Part shown: piece by piece, positions 25,625-37,178 of the stretch
Layout of the letters: every line of letters begins with the position of its first letter
Position numbering within the stretch: the stretch's first letter is position 1
Source of the DNA: Tridacna crocea
Taxonomy: Eukaryota > Mollusca > Bivalvia > Cardiida > Cardiidae
NCBI GenBank assembly: GCA_943736015.1
Contig: OX031071.1
Span: 41,294,619-41,358,618 of the forward strand
Direction of reading: 5' to 3'
Length of the DNA: 64,000 bases
Translations under genes and position numbers: made by a program
Notes under the pieces: model-generated
The model's database searches: none
What the model was told of the DNA's origin: nothing
What the model saw: the letters and a program-made list of their open reading frames with translations, nothing else

Positions 25625-25865
25625 TTGCAACATGCAAAAAGGGGCATTCGGACTTTTGAGTAAAGTGTCGTCTCGGATCAGCCTGGGCAGGCTTATCCGA
25701 AACGACACTTTCCACTTTTATTCATCTTTCTGTTTTGTTCAAGTCTATTGTAGCAACAATTCTGGAAGTAAAGTGCCGTCTCGGATTAGCCTGTGCTGAC
25801 TGCGCAGGCTGGTCAGAGACAACACTTTACGCAAATATCCGAATTTTCCTTTTCACGTGTTGCAA
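25625..25865. mobile_element. double hairpin MITE
   Basis: Two successive inverted repeats (AAGTGTCGTCTCGGATCAGCC..GGCTTATCCGAAACGACACTT, and a second with GTAAAGTGCCGTCTCGGATT) bracketed by TTGCAACATGCAAAAAGG and its complement CCTTTTCACGTGTTGCAA. Confidence 0.7.
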
Positions 25866-25937
25866 GCCATATGTTTGTTCTGACAAATGACTGAATCCTG
25901 GGATAGAGTGGTCACTATACATGAAGAAAATTGACCA

Positions 25938-26014
25938 AAAGAAAAGTGATTCGACCCAGGTTAGCCTGCGCGGACTGTGTAGGCTGATCTGGGTCGATAC
26001 TTTTTGCAGATGTA
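25938..26014. mobile_element. hairpin MITE fragment
   Basis: GAAAAGTGATTCGACCCAGG..CCTG and its complement TGATCTGGGTCGATACTTTT form a stem around a GC-rich loop. Related in design to 25625-25865. Confidence 0.55.
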
Positions 26015-26341
26015 TTAAGCCCCCTTTTGATACAGCATGACTCAAATATATCCTCTTATAGAACTTAGTATATCAGGGGAGTTAACCTATCTAAGTTGCA
26101 ATGTAATGAAGCTCACAATTCATTTTTTCATGAAAATGACTTTTCCATTGTTTCTGATACATCAACTTCATTCATGGAGAAATCTATTTTTTTTTTCTTT
26201 GCATTTCAGACCCATGTCTGAACCATAGACCAGGCTGAGACCTACAGGAAGGATAACATTATATCTTTCGGTCATTGGTGCGAAACTTAACTTGATGCAC
26301 AGAGTTTTGTTTTATGTTTTTACACTGAATTTAATTATTGT

Positions 26342-26569
26342 TTAACCCTTTCCCAAACGACAAACTTTTGGACCAGACCAAATTGAAAGCATTTGCAGAC
26401 GACAATTCAACTCTTGCTGAAAACATGATTTCTGTCTATGATAGGGTAGAAAACATTGTGGAAAAAGGAGAAAATGCTGTTACCAGCATTTTCTCCTTTT
26501 CCCACAATGTTTTCAAAAGGCTACTATTCCAGACCAGTAAAAACCAGGAATTGTTTGGGAAAGGGTTAA
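26342..26569. mobile_element. TTAA-type palindromic MITE, full length
   Basis: 228 bp including both TTAA. TIRs CCCTTTCCCAAAC and GTTTGGGAAAGGG are a perfect 13-bp match. The centre is the ATGCTGTTACCAGCAT palindrome. TTAA target and CCC ends fit the piggyBac type. Confidence 0.9.
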
Positions 26570-27189
26570 TACAAGATGCTCGAAAAAATGACATGACATC
26601 CATATCAAGGTCCAACCATAGATAAATGTCGAGTTTGTTGTTTGCTATTACTCTCGGTTTGAACAAGTCTAATTTTTGTCATTTGATAGAGACATAGCGA
26701 TTAGGATTGGCGCTTTTGCTCTGTGACGTGTCCTGACCAATATCACCAGTATAAAGTTCGATAGATCATAAGTTTAAAAAAAGTTTAAACATATTTTATT
26801 AATCAGTATATAGCAATTAGCAACAAACGTTAGTCTTATTACAAACGTTCTAAAGAAATGGATCAGAACAGAAGCTACAGCTTATAAAGTTTTTCTCCAA
26901 TTTCCAGACAACGGTTATGGTACATGCATTTCATAGTCAGTGCGATAAAAATAAATTCAGAGTAGAATGAAGTAGAAAGAAAACAATATTAAAAAGAACA
27001 AAAAAAAAAACACCAGAAGTAGATTGAAACAGAATGATGGATCATACAGAGGTGTTAGCGGAAATCCAGCTTGTTCCATTTGTTCACAGACCTGTATTAG
27101 CACAATCACAGCTGAGGGAATTATCAGCATTTGTAGAAGGTGTCAGCATTTCCCATAACATTAACACATCTCGACAGCCGTTCAAAGAT
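26570..27189. other. non-coding, no gene seen
   Basis: AT-rich; an A run at about 27000-27010. The small frame at 27034-27216 has no recognisable domain and continues into a MITE. Confidence 0.5.
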
Positions 27190-27388
27190 CACCTTGGGGT
27201 CGTATTCACCAATTAATTCGTATCCTTATTTGCCATGTTTGCCCAAATTTGAAAGTAACATAATTTCTGATTGGCTAAACCAAATGATTTAGCCAATCAG
27301 AAGTTGTGTTACTTTCACAAAGTTAGAACATTTTGGAGATTAAGACTAGGAACGTTCTTAGAAATATTCGGTGAATTCGGGCCAAGAT
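27190..27388. mobile_element. hairpin MITE (GTATTCACCAA ends)
   Basis: Centre: TTCTGATTGGCTAAA pairs with TTTAGCCAATCAGAA around 8 bases, extended by GTAACA/TGTTAC arms. Outer ends: left GGGGTCGTATTCACC, right GGTGAATTCGGGCC. Confidence 0.7.
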
Positions 27389-28555
27389 ATTGAAATGAAT
27401 GAATGGGAAAATTCACTATGGATGAAAAAAGAAAACAAAGCAGGTTGAGGCCTCGATTGCATGGAGATTTTTTCTTTCCACTCGGCACAGCGTTGTCTGC
27501 GCATGTCATATTCTTCGAAGATTCGACTGTCTTATATGACGCATCACTACTAGCCCCGAAAGCGGGCTGACTGTACGCTCTATAAAGTAGCAATGTTGAA
27601 AATAGCTTTTAAGTATCAATACGTTTGAGCAGAAATGAGACCTGCATTAGCAACAGATTTCTCTAAACAGGTGATCATAGTTTATTGGGTAAACCTTGTT
27701 TTTGTTTTAAATTCAAAGTAACGGTTGTCGCGTAGGAAAGTGGTTCGGTTCTGTACCCAGGATGCCCATATCAGATAGATGAGTATTTATAGAATGCCAT
27801 CTAGCGGGAGATAATGCTCGGCACAGTTATGACAAGGATTTCTGAAATGTGATATGTGAGCAAAGTGAAAAAAAAAAGATAAAATAGCTTCATTCTGTTC
27901 TGGATAATTCATGTAGTGGAATGTACATAAATATGAAGTTAAGAAGCTTATTGTTTCTCTTCTTCTTGCAACCATATCCCCCACCTTGTCAGCCTGATCA
28001 AATTTAACTCTTAATTTAGGTAGACTAATGCAGTGGATGTGTCCAACAATATCTACCCGTTATAAACATAATCTGAAAACATTGTGGCAAGATAACATAT
28101 GTCCCAGAATGAGATAGTTTTGTATATAGTGTCATGTCTGAACGATGGGGTTTGAAACCATTGTTCGAAAGCCATTTTTCATATTTATAGAATATGTGTA
28201 TCACATAATAATACGACTATGAAATGACACACATTTTTACACAGTACTAGTGTAAAAATTCCCAATTGATTTGTTACAGGGTAAACTATAAACATGGTCA
28301 GCGTGCATACAGTGCCCAGATTTTAAAACAATGTTTAGATCATAGACTAGATTGAAATACAATGTTTTTTTTATGATTCGATAATTATGTGATGGCTTGC
28401 TTGGTATAAAGCATCAAGGAAATTAAAGGCTCAGTAAAGGTCAAAGAATCAAAGCAGGTATCGTTATACATTTAAATTTAGATCATAGCATTGAAAATTG
28501 TAGGAAATTATTATTGTGGAGATGACAGTCTGTTATCGTGTTGTCGGGGCCACAT
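27389..28555. other. non-coding, no gene seen
   Basis: No domain-bearing frame. Short frames at 27315-27593 and 27787-27984 have no family signature. Confidence 0.5.
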
Positions 28556-28574
28556 GTTAGTTGCTGGCAGGAAA

Positions 28575-28830
28575 AAAAATCAAGCGAAAAGTAAACAAAA
28601 GACACGGCTACTATCAAAACGCGATAACCGTGGCCTTTGTTTACAAACACTGGATCAGTTCAAAACATTCAAATAGGGAATACCAGGGACGAAGCAGTTA
28701 CTTATTGGTAAATTTCAATAAAGACGTGCAAGTAATGCTGTGGTGCAGTGGTCAAAGGGACTCTGCTACCGCCCAAACGAATCGAGTTCGAACCACAGAG
28801 AATTTTTTTTTTTCAGTAAAGAAACTTTTT
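28575..28830 (+). mobile_element. tRNA-derived SINE (family 3)
   Basis: Conserved leader AACGCGATAACCGTGGCCTT through a variable stretch to a tRNA-like part at 28737-28800 (GTGGTGCAGTGGTCAAAGGG as A box, GAGTTCGAACC as B box), then a T run. An inverted second copy lies at 29670-29905. Confidence 0.65.
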
Positions 28831-29408
28831 TTTAAGCTAAGTCAATGCTTACATTATTTTTTATGACATCATAGTGAATATTTTTACTTGTTATTTCATT
28901 CATATTTAATTGACATCACACGAGATTGCACATTGATCCTTCGAAAGTTGGGAAAAATGAACCAAGACATTTCTTGTACAGGAATTGATGCTAGAAATAG
29001 CCTCGTGATTTGGACTTCTAAGATGACTAAAGCCACAAATTTCTGGCAACTAGTTTTCTTCCTGTTTCATGGCTTTGACAGAAGAGACATATCTATATAC
29101 TCACTACAGTTGGGAACTTACGCATATCGGAAGCTTCACTGCACAAGGATTTAAATTGAAACACCAGTGGAACGGAACCACTTGTGAACTAAAGCAACCT
29201 GAGTGGAAAAGTTACTATAGATGTGCAGTCTTAGCAGAATAAATATTTTTTCAAAAAGCAGACACTGCAGTTCAAGAAACCTGTGAGCAGTTCAGCGACG
29301 AGGAAGCAACAAATACTGAATGTTAAGAGGGTTAGGGTACCGATAAGGCCAGTGAAAATGAAGCAAATTCCGATACTGCCAGAGCACGGGATGAGAGTTG
29401 CACACTTA

Positions 29409-29660
29409 TCATTTTATTGTTGAGTCAGTGATATAGAAATATGCTTTAAAAAAAAGGAAGAATAAAATGAATAAGAATAAAATGTAATAGTAACAAAAGA
29501 ATATCAATGTCAAAAAAAAGATGTACACGTCTAAAAAGGGAAGAAGAAAGGATAAAGAAAAGAAACATAAAAGACATTCAAACAAGGAAAAGAAAAGTAT
29601 GGAGAGGAAAAATAGAAAAGTAAAGCGAAAACCGAAAAGTAAATGCAACATGCTTCCTTA
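29409..29660. repeat. purine-rich low complexity
   Basis: Long A/G-rich tract (AAGAAAAGAAA types). The minus-strand frame of Phe/Leu here is compositional. Confidence 0.75.
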
Positions 29661-29669
29661 AAAAAAAAA

Positions 29670-29905
29670 AAAGGTAGGTCTGACGGCTCGAACGAGGATC
29701 GCCAGCATTAAAAGCAGTGATGTTATCCATTACACCACTGCTCGTTTAGTACAATAGAGAACTAGTAAAAGTTTTAAGCCTTTTCAATTTACATTTTAAC
29801 TAAAATTATCGGATAATTTACCTGTCCTTCCCGTATACGAAAATAGAATGGTCTGAATTATTGTAAACAAAGGCCACGGTTATCACGTTCCATTAATACC
29901 TGGCG
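29670..29905 (-). mobile_element. tRNA-derived SINE (family 3), inverted copy
   Basis: On the minus strand: the leader AACGTGATAACCGTGGCCTT, then GAGCAGTGGTGTAATGGATA and TCGTTCGAGCC boxes, then T-rich tail. Confidence 0.65.
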
Positions 29906-30076
29906 GGTTTTAAGCTAGTTTTGAAATTAACTTCTGTGTCCACAACTTACACTTGGGCCGACCGTTCAATGACAGATTATCATCTTTAAAGTAATTCTCA
30001 TACTGTTAAATGATATAATGCAAATTCAAATTCTGTTAAAGGTCCGCTTTATTTACATTTGGCCTTTATTGTCACT

Positions 30077-30304
30077 TTAACCCTTTACCACTCAATGGCG
30101 ACTTTTAACACCTCTGTGAAAGAACTCTTTGGAAAAAATTGTGGGAAAAAGAGAAATGCTGGTAAACAGCATTGTCTACCTTTCCCACAATGTTTTCTAC
30201 ACTTCACAAAACAACTTTCAAATTTTCTGTCACTTTTATTTTGTTATCTGCCAATGTTTTCTATTTGGGACAGCTTATAATTTTGTCGTTTGGTAATGAG
30301 TTAA
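30077..30304. mobile_element. TTAA-type palindromic MITE, full length
   Basis: 228 bp from TTAACCCTTTACCACTC to GTTTGGTAATGAGTTAA, with the palindrome centred near 30170 and both inner arms (TTGTGGGAAAAAGAG and CTTTCCCACAATG). Confidence 0.9.
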
Positions 30305-31179
30305 GTCTCCTATGGTTAGAGAATGGCTTAATTCCAAGTAAAAACTGGTGTCTGATTGGCCGAGATGATCATCCACAACCAGTCAGTCTAGGAATAAAGT
30401 ATTTGGATGTTATTTAGAGCATTAACTTTGAGATGTTGTTGGATATCTTGGGCAGGAAGGTAGGAGTTATCTTGGGCAGGAAGGTAGGAGTTATTCACCA
30501 AACAAAGAAAAATAGATCAGATTACTTTGAAACAACCCCTGTAAACATATGACTGATTGATTGATTAGTGTTTTACACTGCTGTCAACATTATTTCAGTC
30601 ATATAGCAGTTACAGCTCAAACATTTATGTATTTTCACCAGGACTAGGTTAGGACTCTGAAGTGTTTTGTCAAAGGCCACTCCCATAAACAAAACGAGTG
30701 GATTTTAGAAAATATTGCAGAAAAAAGGGGAAATTGCTATAAAGGAAGTAATAAAACAAAATCTGATTTTTCTTCTCTATATTTTTACCCCCAATAAATT
30801 TTACACCCAAATTGACGACCCAAGTAGCTTTTGCGTACTGTAACTATCAATCTGCAGAGAACGTGTAGTCTGATCATGAATTGAAACATTGTGCTAAACA
30901 GCGCAGTGTTAAAATTTATGGACTGATTGCACGTATCATGACAAAAATTTGACAACAAAGAAATGACATTTGAAAATCTCGAAAGTAAAAAAGATTATCT
31001 ACAGCAAGAGCCAACTGATTAGTTTTTAGAAAAGTTCAACTTGTCCTTTTGTTTTCTTTTAAAAATAACCCTAAAAAAGATAGTATTTAGCAAGTACAGG
31101 TATAAAGGAAAGTTCGAAAATGCTTGCCATGCACTCTTTACAAGATGCCAAAACTTTAGGCTCTAGCATATTAAAGGTA
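30305..31179. other. non-coding, no gene seen
   Basis: Contains a 21-bp direct duplication (ATCTTGGGCAGGAAGGTAGG, at about 30445 and 30471). No domain found. Confidence 0.5.
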
Positions 31180-31375
31180 GCCCAGCCACGTATGGTTAGT
31201 GTATCTGACTCGTAACCTGGAGGTTACGGGTTCGATACATGGTTGCGGCGAACTCTCTTTCCGGTGAACTTTTGCATCTCACTTCTGATGCATGTGAGAA
31301 AATTAGTCCGTGGCTTTGGAAAGAAAGTTGTGTCAGTACTGGTGTGAAAAAGGCAGGAAACAGAAGCGGTGTAAA
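31180..31375 (+). mobile_element. tRNA-derived SINE (family 1)
   Basis: tRNA-like head (ACGTATGGTTAGTGTATCTG A box; GGTTACGGGTTCGATAC B box) followed by the family body (GCGGCGAACTCTCTTTCC; GTGGCTTTGGAAAGAAAGTT). Confidence 0.75.
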
Positions 31376-32139
31376 ATAACAATCATCTATAAATTAACCA
31401 ATTATTCAATCTCTTAAAATGTCGACCTCATTTGATAACAATTGATAACGAGGAACAACAACAATTGAGATGGTAGATTGTTTACAAATGTCATATCTAG
31501 ATTATCTTATATATCCAAGGACAACGTATTTATAAATGAAAAGTGGATACATTTGTGATACCTAAATTGTTGACATTGAAAAATCAACATATACTAAAAT
31601 TAATAGTGTTTTACATGTACCCTAAAGAACGAAATCTATTGATAAACATACGAACTTGTATTATTTGAAAAAAAGAAAAAAAAAGGACTGCAATCATAAA
31701 TCATATCAGTTACCTGTTTTTACAAGTTCTTGTGTGAGCAACTGCAACAATTGCGTACATGATATATCCTTGAAAATTTCGTCTAAGTCATTTCCTAAGA
31801 AAAGGTCAAAATGTGGTTTGGCTTCCGCCATTGTAAAGACAGCAGTGCTATGCACTTTTCTTTCGCAAAATTTGGGCTTGGAGACACGCATAACATGAGG
31901 GTACTGAGGAAATCCACGTGATAGTGCTGTTTTCTCGTGTTTCGGGCGTGTCTTTACAATAAAACAAAACAATGAAATTTGATGAAAGTCATGTTTCTTG
32001 ATATACTTATGTCATGTGGGCGTGTTTATACGGTCATGCGGTAATGAAGGCATGTCTTTGCATAATATCTAGGACAAACTTTATAGAGAATGCAGTCTCT
32101 ATAAAATGATTTATATAAAAACCCAGTCGATCACTAAGT

Positions 32140-32243
32140 TGGTTAGAGCACAAAAAGAGAATTCTTCGAGAAAATAAAAGCTACGGCGCAGAGCGCCTTC
32201 GCTTTTATTTTCTCGAAGAATTCTCTTTTTTGTGCTCTAACCA
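32140..32243. repeat. near-perfect 42-bp-stem hairpin
   Basis: TGGTTAGAGCACAAAAAGAG...AAAATAAAAGC pairs with its complement, with a single extra T in the right arm. The loop contains GGCGC-AGA-GCGCC. Likely a young foldback element or a cruciform-forming site. Confidence 0.85.
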
Positions 32244-32544
32244 TTACGAAGTATATTTACAAGATTTTTCCTGTTATTTACAAATTCATAAAAATCAGCA
32301 TCGCGCAGGTACCAATCTTCTTCACGAACATGTCTGCATGCACGGCTCAAGATCCATCAATTGCACGTGGAAAGGTCTTTCTTGCACGGGAGCAGGTCTT
32401 TCCCGCACGTGGGCAGGTTTTCTATCTACAGAACGACCTGTGCACGTGCATGGATAGACTTGCTTTAGTGAATTTTATTGTTAAGACTGGTCATTCTGAA
32501 AAAGATAGACCTGGTCCAAACAAAGGAGCCGGTATGTAAACCTG

Positions 32545-32640
32545 AAAGAAAGTTCGCCTCAACAGGATATCGAATTCACAACCACCAGGTCACGAGTCTG
32601 ACACGCTTACCACTGAGCCATCCGGGCAGGCCTGACGACA
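32545..32640 (-). mobile_element. SINE family 1 head fragment
   Basis: Same AAAGTTCGCCTCAACAGG..GAGTCTGACACGCTTACC block as 3010-3090. Confidence 0.65.
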
Positions 32641-32788
32641 ATTTTACAACAATAAAAACAAGTATTTGTATTGTTATTGTTTATTGACAATGATTTTACA
32701 ATAATACAAACAAGAGGGCCATGTTGACCCTGGATTGCTTACCTGAGTCAGTAGGCAAAATTTCACTCCACGTGCACAATTCAATTGT

Positions 32789-32806
32789 CTAACCCTAACC
32801 CTAACC
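32789..32806. repeat. short interstitial telomere-like repeat
   Basis: CTAACCCTAACCCTAACC, three units of the (TTAGGG)n type on the other strand. Confidence 0.8.
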
Positions 32807-32873
32807 TTTAGCTTAAAATGTGGCATCAAGAGGGTCCACAATGATTTTTACATAAGTTGGCATAGTCATCTAC

Positions 32874-32878
32874 TTTAT
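32874..32878. repeat. target duplication TTTAT, left copy
   Basis: TTTAT before the CACTGTG end; repeated at 37594-37598. Confidence 0.8.
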
Positions 32879-33288
32879 CACTGTGTATCAACGTACACCG
32901 GATATAGCGATTGTCCAATCAATGAAATGTTTACACAGTGAGATACACGGTCAGTATTTCTTTTATTATTTTTTTGTTTTATAGTATTTTGCCTGGAAAG
33001 TATAGAACTTACATCAATGATAGATTCGGGTATATTTATGAATATGTGAAACAGTTAGGAAAAGTATTTCTGCACTAGAATTTAGGAGAATGACCTGCCC
33101 AATCACTGATGTTTTTCTTGATATTTAACAGGCCAACTCAAAATTTTCATATTTCTCAATTTTATTGTTATTCAGGCCCGCAGTTCCCTTTGTTATAACT
33201 TCTTTGAGGTCCTAAGTACTTAAAAACGAAGTTTTACCTCCAATTTGTTCTTAGTTTTCCGAATATTTAGATTAAAAAAAATTAGCCG

Positions 33289-33359
33289 GTGTACGTTCTA
33301 TAGCAGGCAGTTGTCGAATTGGTGTACGAATTATAGCCAAAACAGTGTACGGACTATAG
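33289..33359 (+). promoter_or_regulatory. left triple-site array of the CACTGTG element
   Basis: GTGTACGTTCTATAG, GTGTACGAATTATAG and GTGTACGGACTATAG at 33289, 33322 and 33345. Candidate transposase-binding sites. Confidence 0.55.
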
Positions 33360-34438
33360 ATGAGAAGAAAAGTTTATACTCTGACGTAAACGGGAGTTAT
33401 ATGTAAATCTAGATATAAATACGTGTGCATGCCTTTGTAGAGACATTGGCAAGTATCAAATAATGATTGTTTTCTTAGTTTTGTGCCGAAAACAGAGAAA
33501 ATTGGAAATACAAGTGATTAAAGCATGATTGCTTTGAGGTTACAAATCATTGACAGAACTCGAGCGAATCATTACACAATATTGTTTCATTGCATTAATG
33601 CTTAACCTTGTTTGAGCTTATCATGCTGTTTTTAACTTAAAACAAGTTTAGGCTTCCTTAGAATGCAGCTAGTCTTCTGTTGGAAGGACACTTTATGTGA
33701 CAACAAAGTGATTATTTGCATGAAATTCACGAGCTTCAATTTGGTGCTTTTGCAGTTTAAAGACTTGATTTTGAATCTCACATACTAAGGGCATTGGCAA
33801 TTATACTGACATCTTGATAAGAAGATCATATCATTTAGATGCCCTATCACCCTAGGTTTTTACATACAGCGTAACATAGGATGTAAACGGGTATAAAGTA
33901 ATATTTCTTTCTGTTTAAAACATAGATTGTGGGTGTTCTTTCTTACTTGTACCACAAGTCTTTAACAAAGACCTGATACACATGAAACGAAATGTCATTT
34001 TCACAGCTGTTGAGAATTGAAGTGTGTTGAATATGTACTGATGAAAATATTATGATTTCTTGCTCTACCAATTCGGTAGTCAGCTTTGTGAAAAGAAACG
34101 TTGGTCACAATAAACCTTTTCAACCCCTATGGTAACATGTCCATGTTATACTCAGCAGTTTTATAGCATTAAGATGACGAATGTCAATTCGAATTTTTCG
34201 TTTATTTTTTTCCCAAATAGATTGTTGGTACATGTTGGAACCGTCCGTAAGGCTCTGACAGCTTCAAGGTTGGCATACTTTCGTGATATAGTTATCATTA
34301 CATTAACATACCTATGCAATATAATTTATTGCTATTTGACATGGTTTCAAAAGTGGCACACCTCTGAGTAGATTGATCACTTTGGTTTAATTCTATCTTT
34401 GTCAATTTTTTAAATGGACTATCCTTTGGTAGCAAATT

Positions 34439-34666
34439 TTATCTTGATACATGGATTTTTTGTTGACCTTCATTCAAAGTTATAATTCTTCCCTGTTCCC
34501 TGCATAGATCAGGTATAACTTTGTAAGTAATGCTTTTGACCCTATTGTCTTCATGCTTTTTAAATCTGATTTGGTCTTGAGGGTGGTGTGCGAGAAGGTG
34601 ATGAATGATCTCGGGAAACACGGCATACTCCCGGTCCCAGTACGAACATTTGAACATCATTGGGAT
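34439..34666 (-). pseudogene. orphan exon-like frame inside the CACTGTG element
   Basis: About 75 codons on the minus strand following an acceptor-like TATATTCGTTTTGCAG. The peptide has a Cys and a His-x3-His segment (YAVFPEIIHHLLAHH) reminiscent of a degenerate C2H2-type domain whose second Cys is replaced by Trp. It ends in a stop with no further exon recognised. Could be cargo or a remnant; uncertain. Confidence 0.3.
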
Positions 34667-34879
34667 CTGCAAAACGAATATATCATCAAATGTATACTGC
34701 TCAAAAATTGATAAGCATCAAGATTTTATTTTAGTTACCAGGACATCCTTGTGATGTAACAACCAAACTTTGTTATAGATATGTAGCAGAACTATCTCCG
34801 TAAAAACTTGCTACCTTTTGTTAGAATTTTCTTTAGTTTGTTTCAGACTCACCGTGTTTCAAATAAAAAAAAAATGGTT

Positions 34880-34920
34880 CAAACTCATGTTTTTTTTTTT
34901 TTTTTTTTTTTTTTTTCTTT
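34880..34920. repeat. poly-T tract
   Basis: A T run of about 28 inside the CACTGTG element. Confidence 0.9.
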
Positions 34921-35554
34921 TTTTAACAAAAATCACAATTTTCTGGAATTTTCAAAAACTCTATATATTAGACTTCAAAGAATCATTATTTCGATAATCA
35001 AAACACTTTCGGAATAAAATGCAACAGCTAGTGGGTTGATTGAAAAAAAAAAAAATAGACATAGTAGCTACAAGTCACAATCATTTTTGACAATTTTAAG
35101 GGATTTTTTAATTCTGCAAAAAAAAAACAAAAAACCTCGGACATAATGCTAACAACTACAATTACGGTTTTTTAGTGCGAGTACCTTAACACATTAGGGC
35201 ATTCAGCTACCAAGGGCTTTTGGAAATGAAAATCACGTTTTGATGCTAATCAAAGTTTGAGGAGTATATTTAACAAACATTATATTCTATGACAGAAAGA
35301 GAAGCCTAGAGTTCACATATAGGACAAGCCAAGTTGTGCTTGCGGGTGTGTCAGGTGGTTTCGCCCGGAGTACTCCCGTTTTCAAACTACCTACCGATTG
35401 GCTTGTCTCGACCTGTGTGGAATAATCTTGAAAGGGACGGAAAAACTGAGTAATAAAGAATGATAGTTATTGCAGGATTCCTCTTTTTATCATAGGGCTA
35501 GGTAGTGATTGTCCATCTATGGTCGGTGTACACATGTACCTCCAGTTTCATTTT

Positions 35555-35715
35555 TCAAGCGCGGTGTCCTAGTGGCTAAGTCGGATTTCGGAGAAAGAGG
35601 TCCTGGGTTCGATCCTCATCAACGGCGTCACCGTGTAATGTCCTTGAGCAAGACACATTTATTCCCCATAGTACTGGTTAAATACCCAGGAAGCGGTGGC
35701 TCCGTCCCGACATGA
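35555..35715 (+). mobile_element. tRNA-derived SINE (family 4)
   Basis: Head GCGCGGTGTCCTAGTGGCTAA with B box GGGTTCGATCCTC, then a body ending in a GTAATGTCCTTGAGCAAGAC segment. Confidence 0.65.
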
Positions 35716-35721
35716 CTAATA

Positions 35722-36829
35722 AGAGGGCCAAGATGGCCCTGGATCGCTCACCTGAATTTTTGATTGGACCATAGCGTTTTTTTTTTTTTTTTTTGAGGTA
35801 TTGAAACATTGGAAACAAAATTATTATTTTGCCAAGCAATTTTCAAAAGGTCACCTGTAAAAGTCATTTCAAAAACTGACCATCAGTTTCAGAAAAGAAG
35901 AATTTTTAAGAATTTCTTCATTTCTGTATAGTGCAAGTAGCCCCCATTCACCAGAGCCATGTTTCTTGATGGATCACAATTTAGCTAACAATTTTTGAAA
36001 AGGGTCATTCAAGTAACAATCCTGTGAAATTATTTAAAAATGTGGCCAGCGGTTTCAGAGAAGAAGAATTTTCAATAATTTCTTCATGTCTATATAGTGC
36101 GAGTAGCCCCCATTCACCAGAGCCATGTTTCTTGACGAATCAGAATTTCGCGAACACTATTTGAAAAGGGTCACCCAAGGAACATCTCTGTGAAATTATT
36201 TCAAAACCTGACCAGCAGTTTTAGAGTAGAATAATTTTTAAGAATTTCTGCATTTCCTTATAGTGCAAGTAGCCCCCATTCGCCAGAGCCATGTTTCTTG
36301 ACGAATCAAAATTTCACGAACAATTTTTAAAAAGGGTCTCCCAAGGAACATCTCTGTGAAATTATTTCAAAATCTGACCGGCGGTTTTAGAGGAGAAGAG
36401 CTTTTAAGAATTACTTCATTTATGTATAGTGCAAGTAGCCACCATTCACAAGAGCCATGTTTCTTGACGGATCAAAATTTCGCGAACAGTTTTTGAAAAG
36501 GGTCACCCAAGGAACATCTCTGTGAAATTATTTCAAAATCTGGCCAGCGCTTTCAGAGAAGAAGATTTTTGAAAATTTCCTAGAAAATTCCATTTGGTTG
36601 CCATGGCTACCAGAGTTTTTGACGAAATCAAATTCTGTGAACAGTCTTTAAAGAAAATCTCCCAAGGAACAATCCAGCCAAGTTTGGTCCAAATTGGCCC
36701 AGCAGTTTAGGAGGAGTTGATGTTTAAAAAAATGTTGATGACGGACGACGGACAACGCACGAAGGACGACGGACACCGGGTGATCCTAATAGCTCCCTTT
36801 GAGCACGTTGTGCTCAGGTGAGCTAAAAA
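35722..36829. mobile_element. pearl/Helentron-like tandem-repeat element
   Basis: Left end AAGAGGGCCAAGATGGCCCT contains a small hairpin. Five or so units of ~170 bp follow (ATAGTGCAAGTAGCCCCCAT; GGTCACCCAAGGAACATC). A CGGACGACGGACA stretch then leads to the right end, hairpin GAGCAC-GTT-GTGCTC followed by AGGTGAGCTAA. Hairpin plus a CTAA (CTRR) end is Helitron-like. Sub-terminal CTCACCTGA and TCAGGTGAG are complementary. Confidence 0.6.
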
Positions 36830-37108
36830 TTGTTAACTGGGACGTAAACTCAACAAACAAACAAATATTTAAGAGTTTCATGGAAAGTTCTGGTCTTCAT
36901 TAATTAACACGTTTTGTCGTAGTTTGCGGTGTTACATGTATGCCCTGTATTCAGGGCTGAAAAAAAGAATAAAAGTAACGAAATTACAGTCATGAAAATT
37001 CTAATAATTAAGGGACAGGGTACGTTGGAATGACAAAAATCTATCCTCGAACAGCAAACTCGTCTAATTCCAGCACTAGACAATGTATTTCACGAAGATT
37101 TTATCTCG

Positions 37109-37178
37109 CTATCGACCGTACACTCCTAACAGGAGCTTTTGCTATATAACGTACACCATTCTCCTATCGACCGTACAC
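37109..37178 (-). promoter_or_regulatory. right triple-site array of the CACTGTG element
   Basis: Three inverted copies (minus strand GTGTACGGTCGATAG, GTGTACGTTATATAG, GTGTACGGTCGATAG) at 37164, 37142 and 37109. Confidence 0.55.

Noticed and set aside
27034-27216. 60-codon frame
   Set aside because: No homology signal and it overlaps the start of a hairpin MITE.
32789-32806. Telomere or chromosome-fusion scar
   Set aside because: Only three units inside an interspersed repeat; chance or repeat-internal origin is enough.
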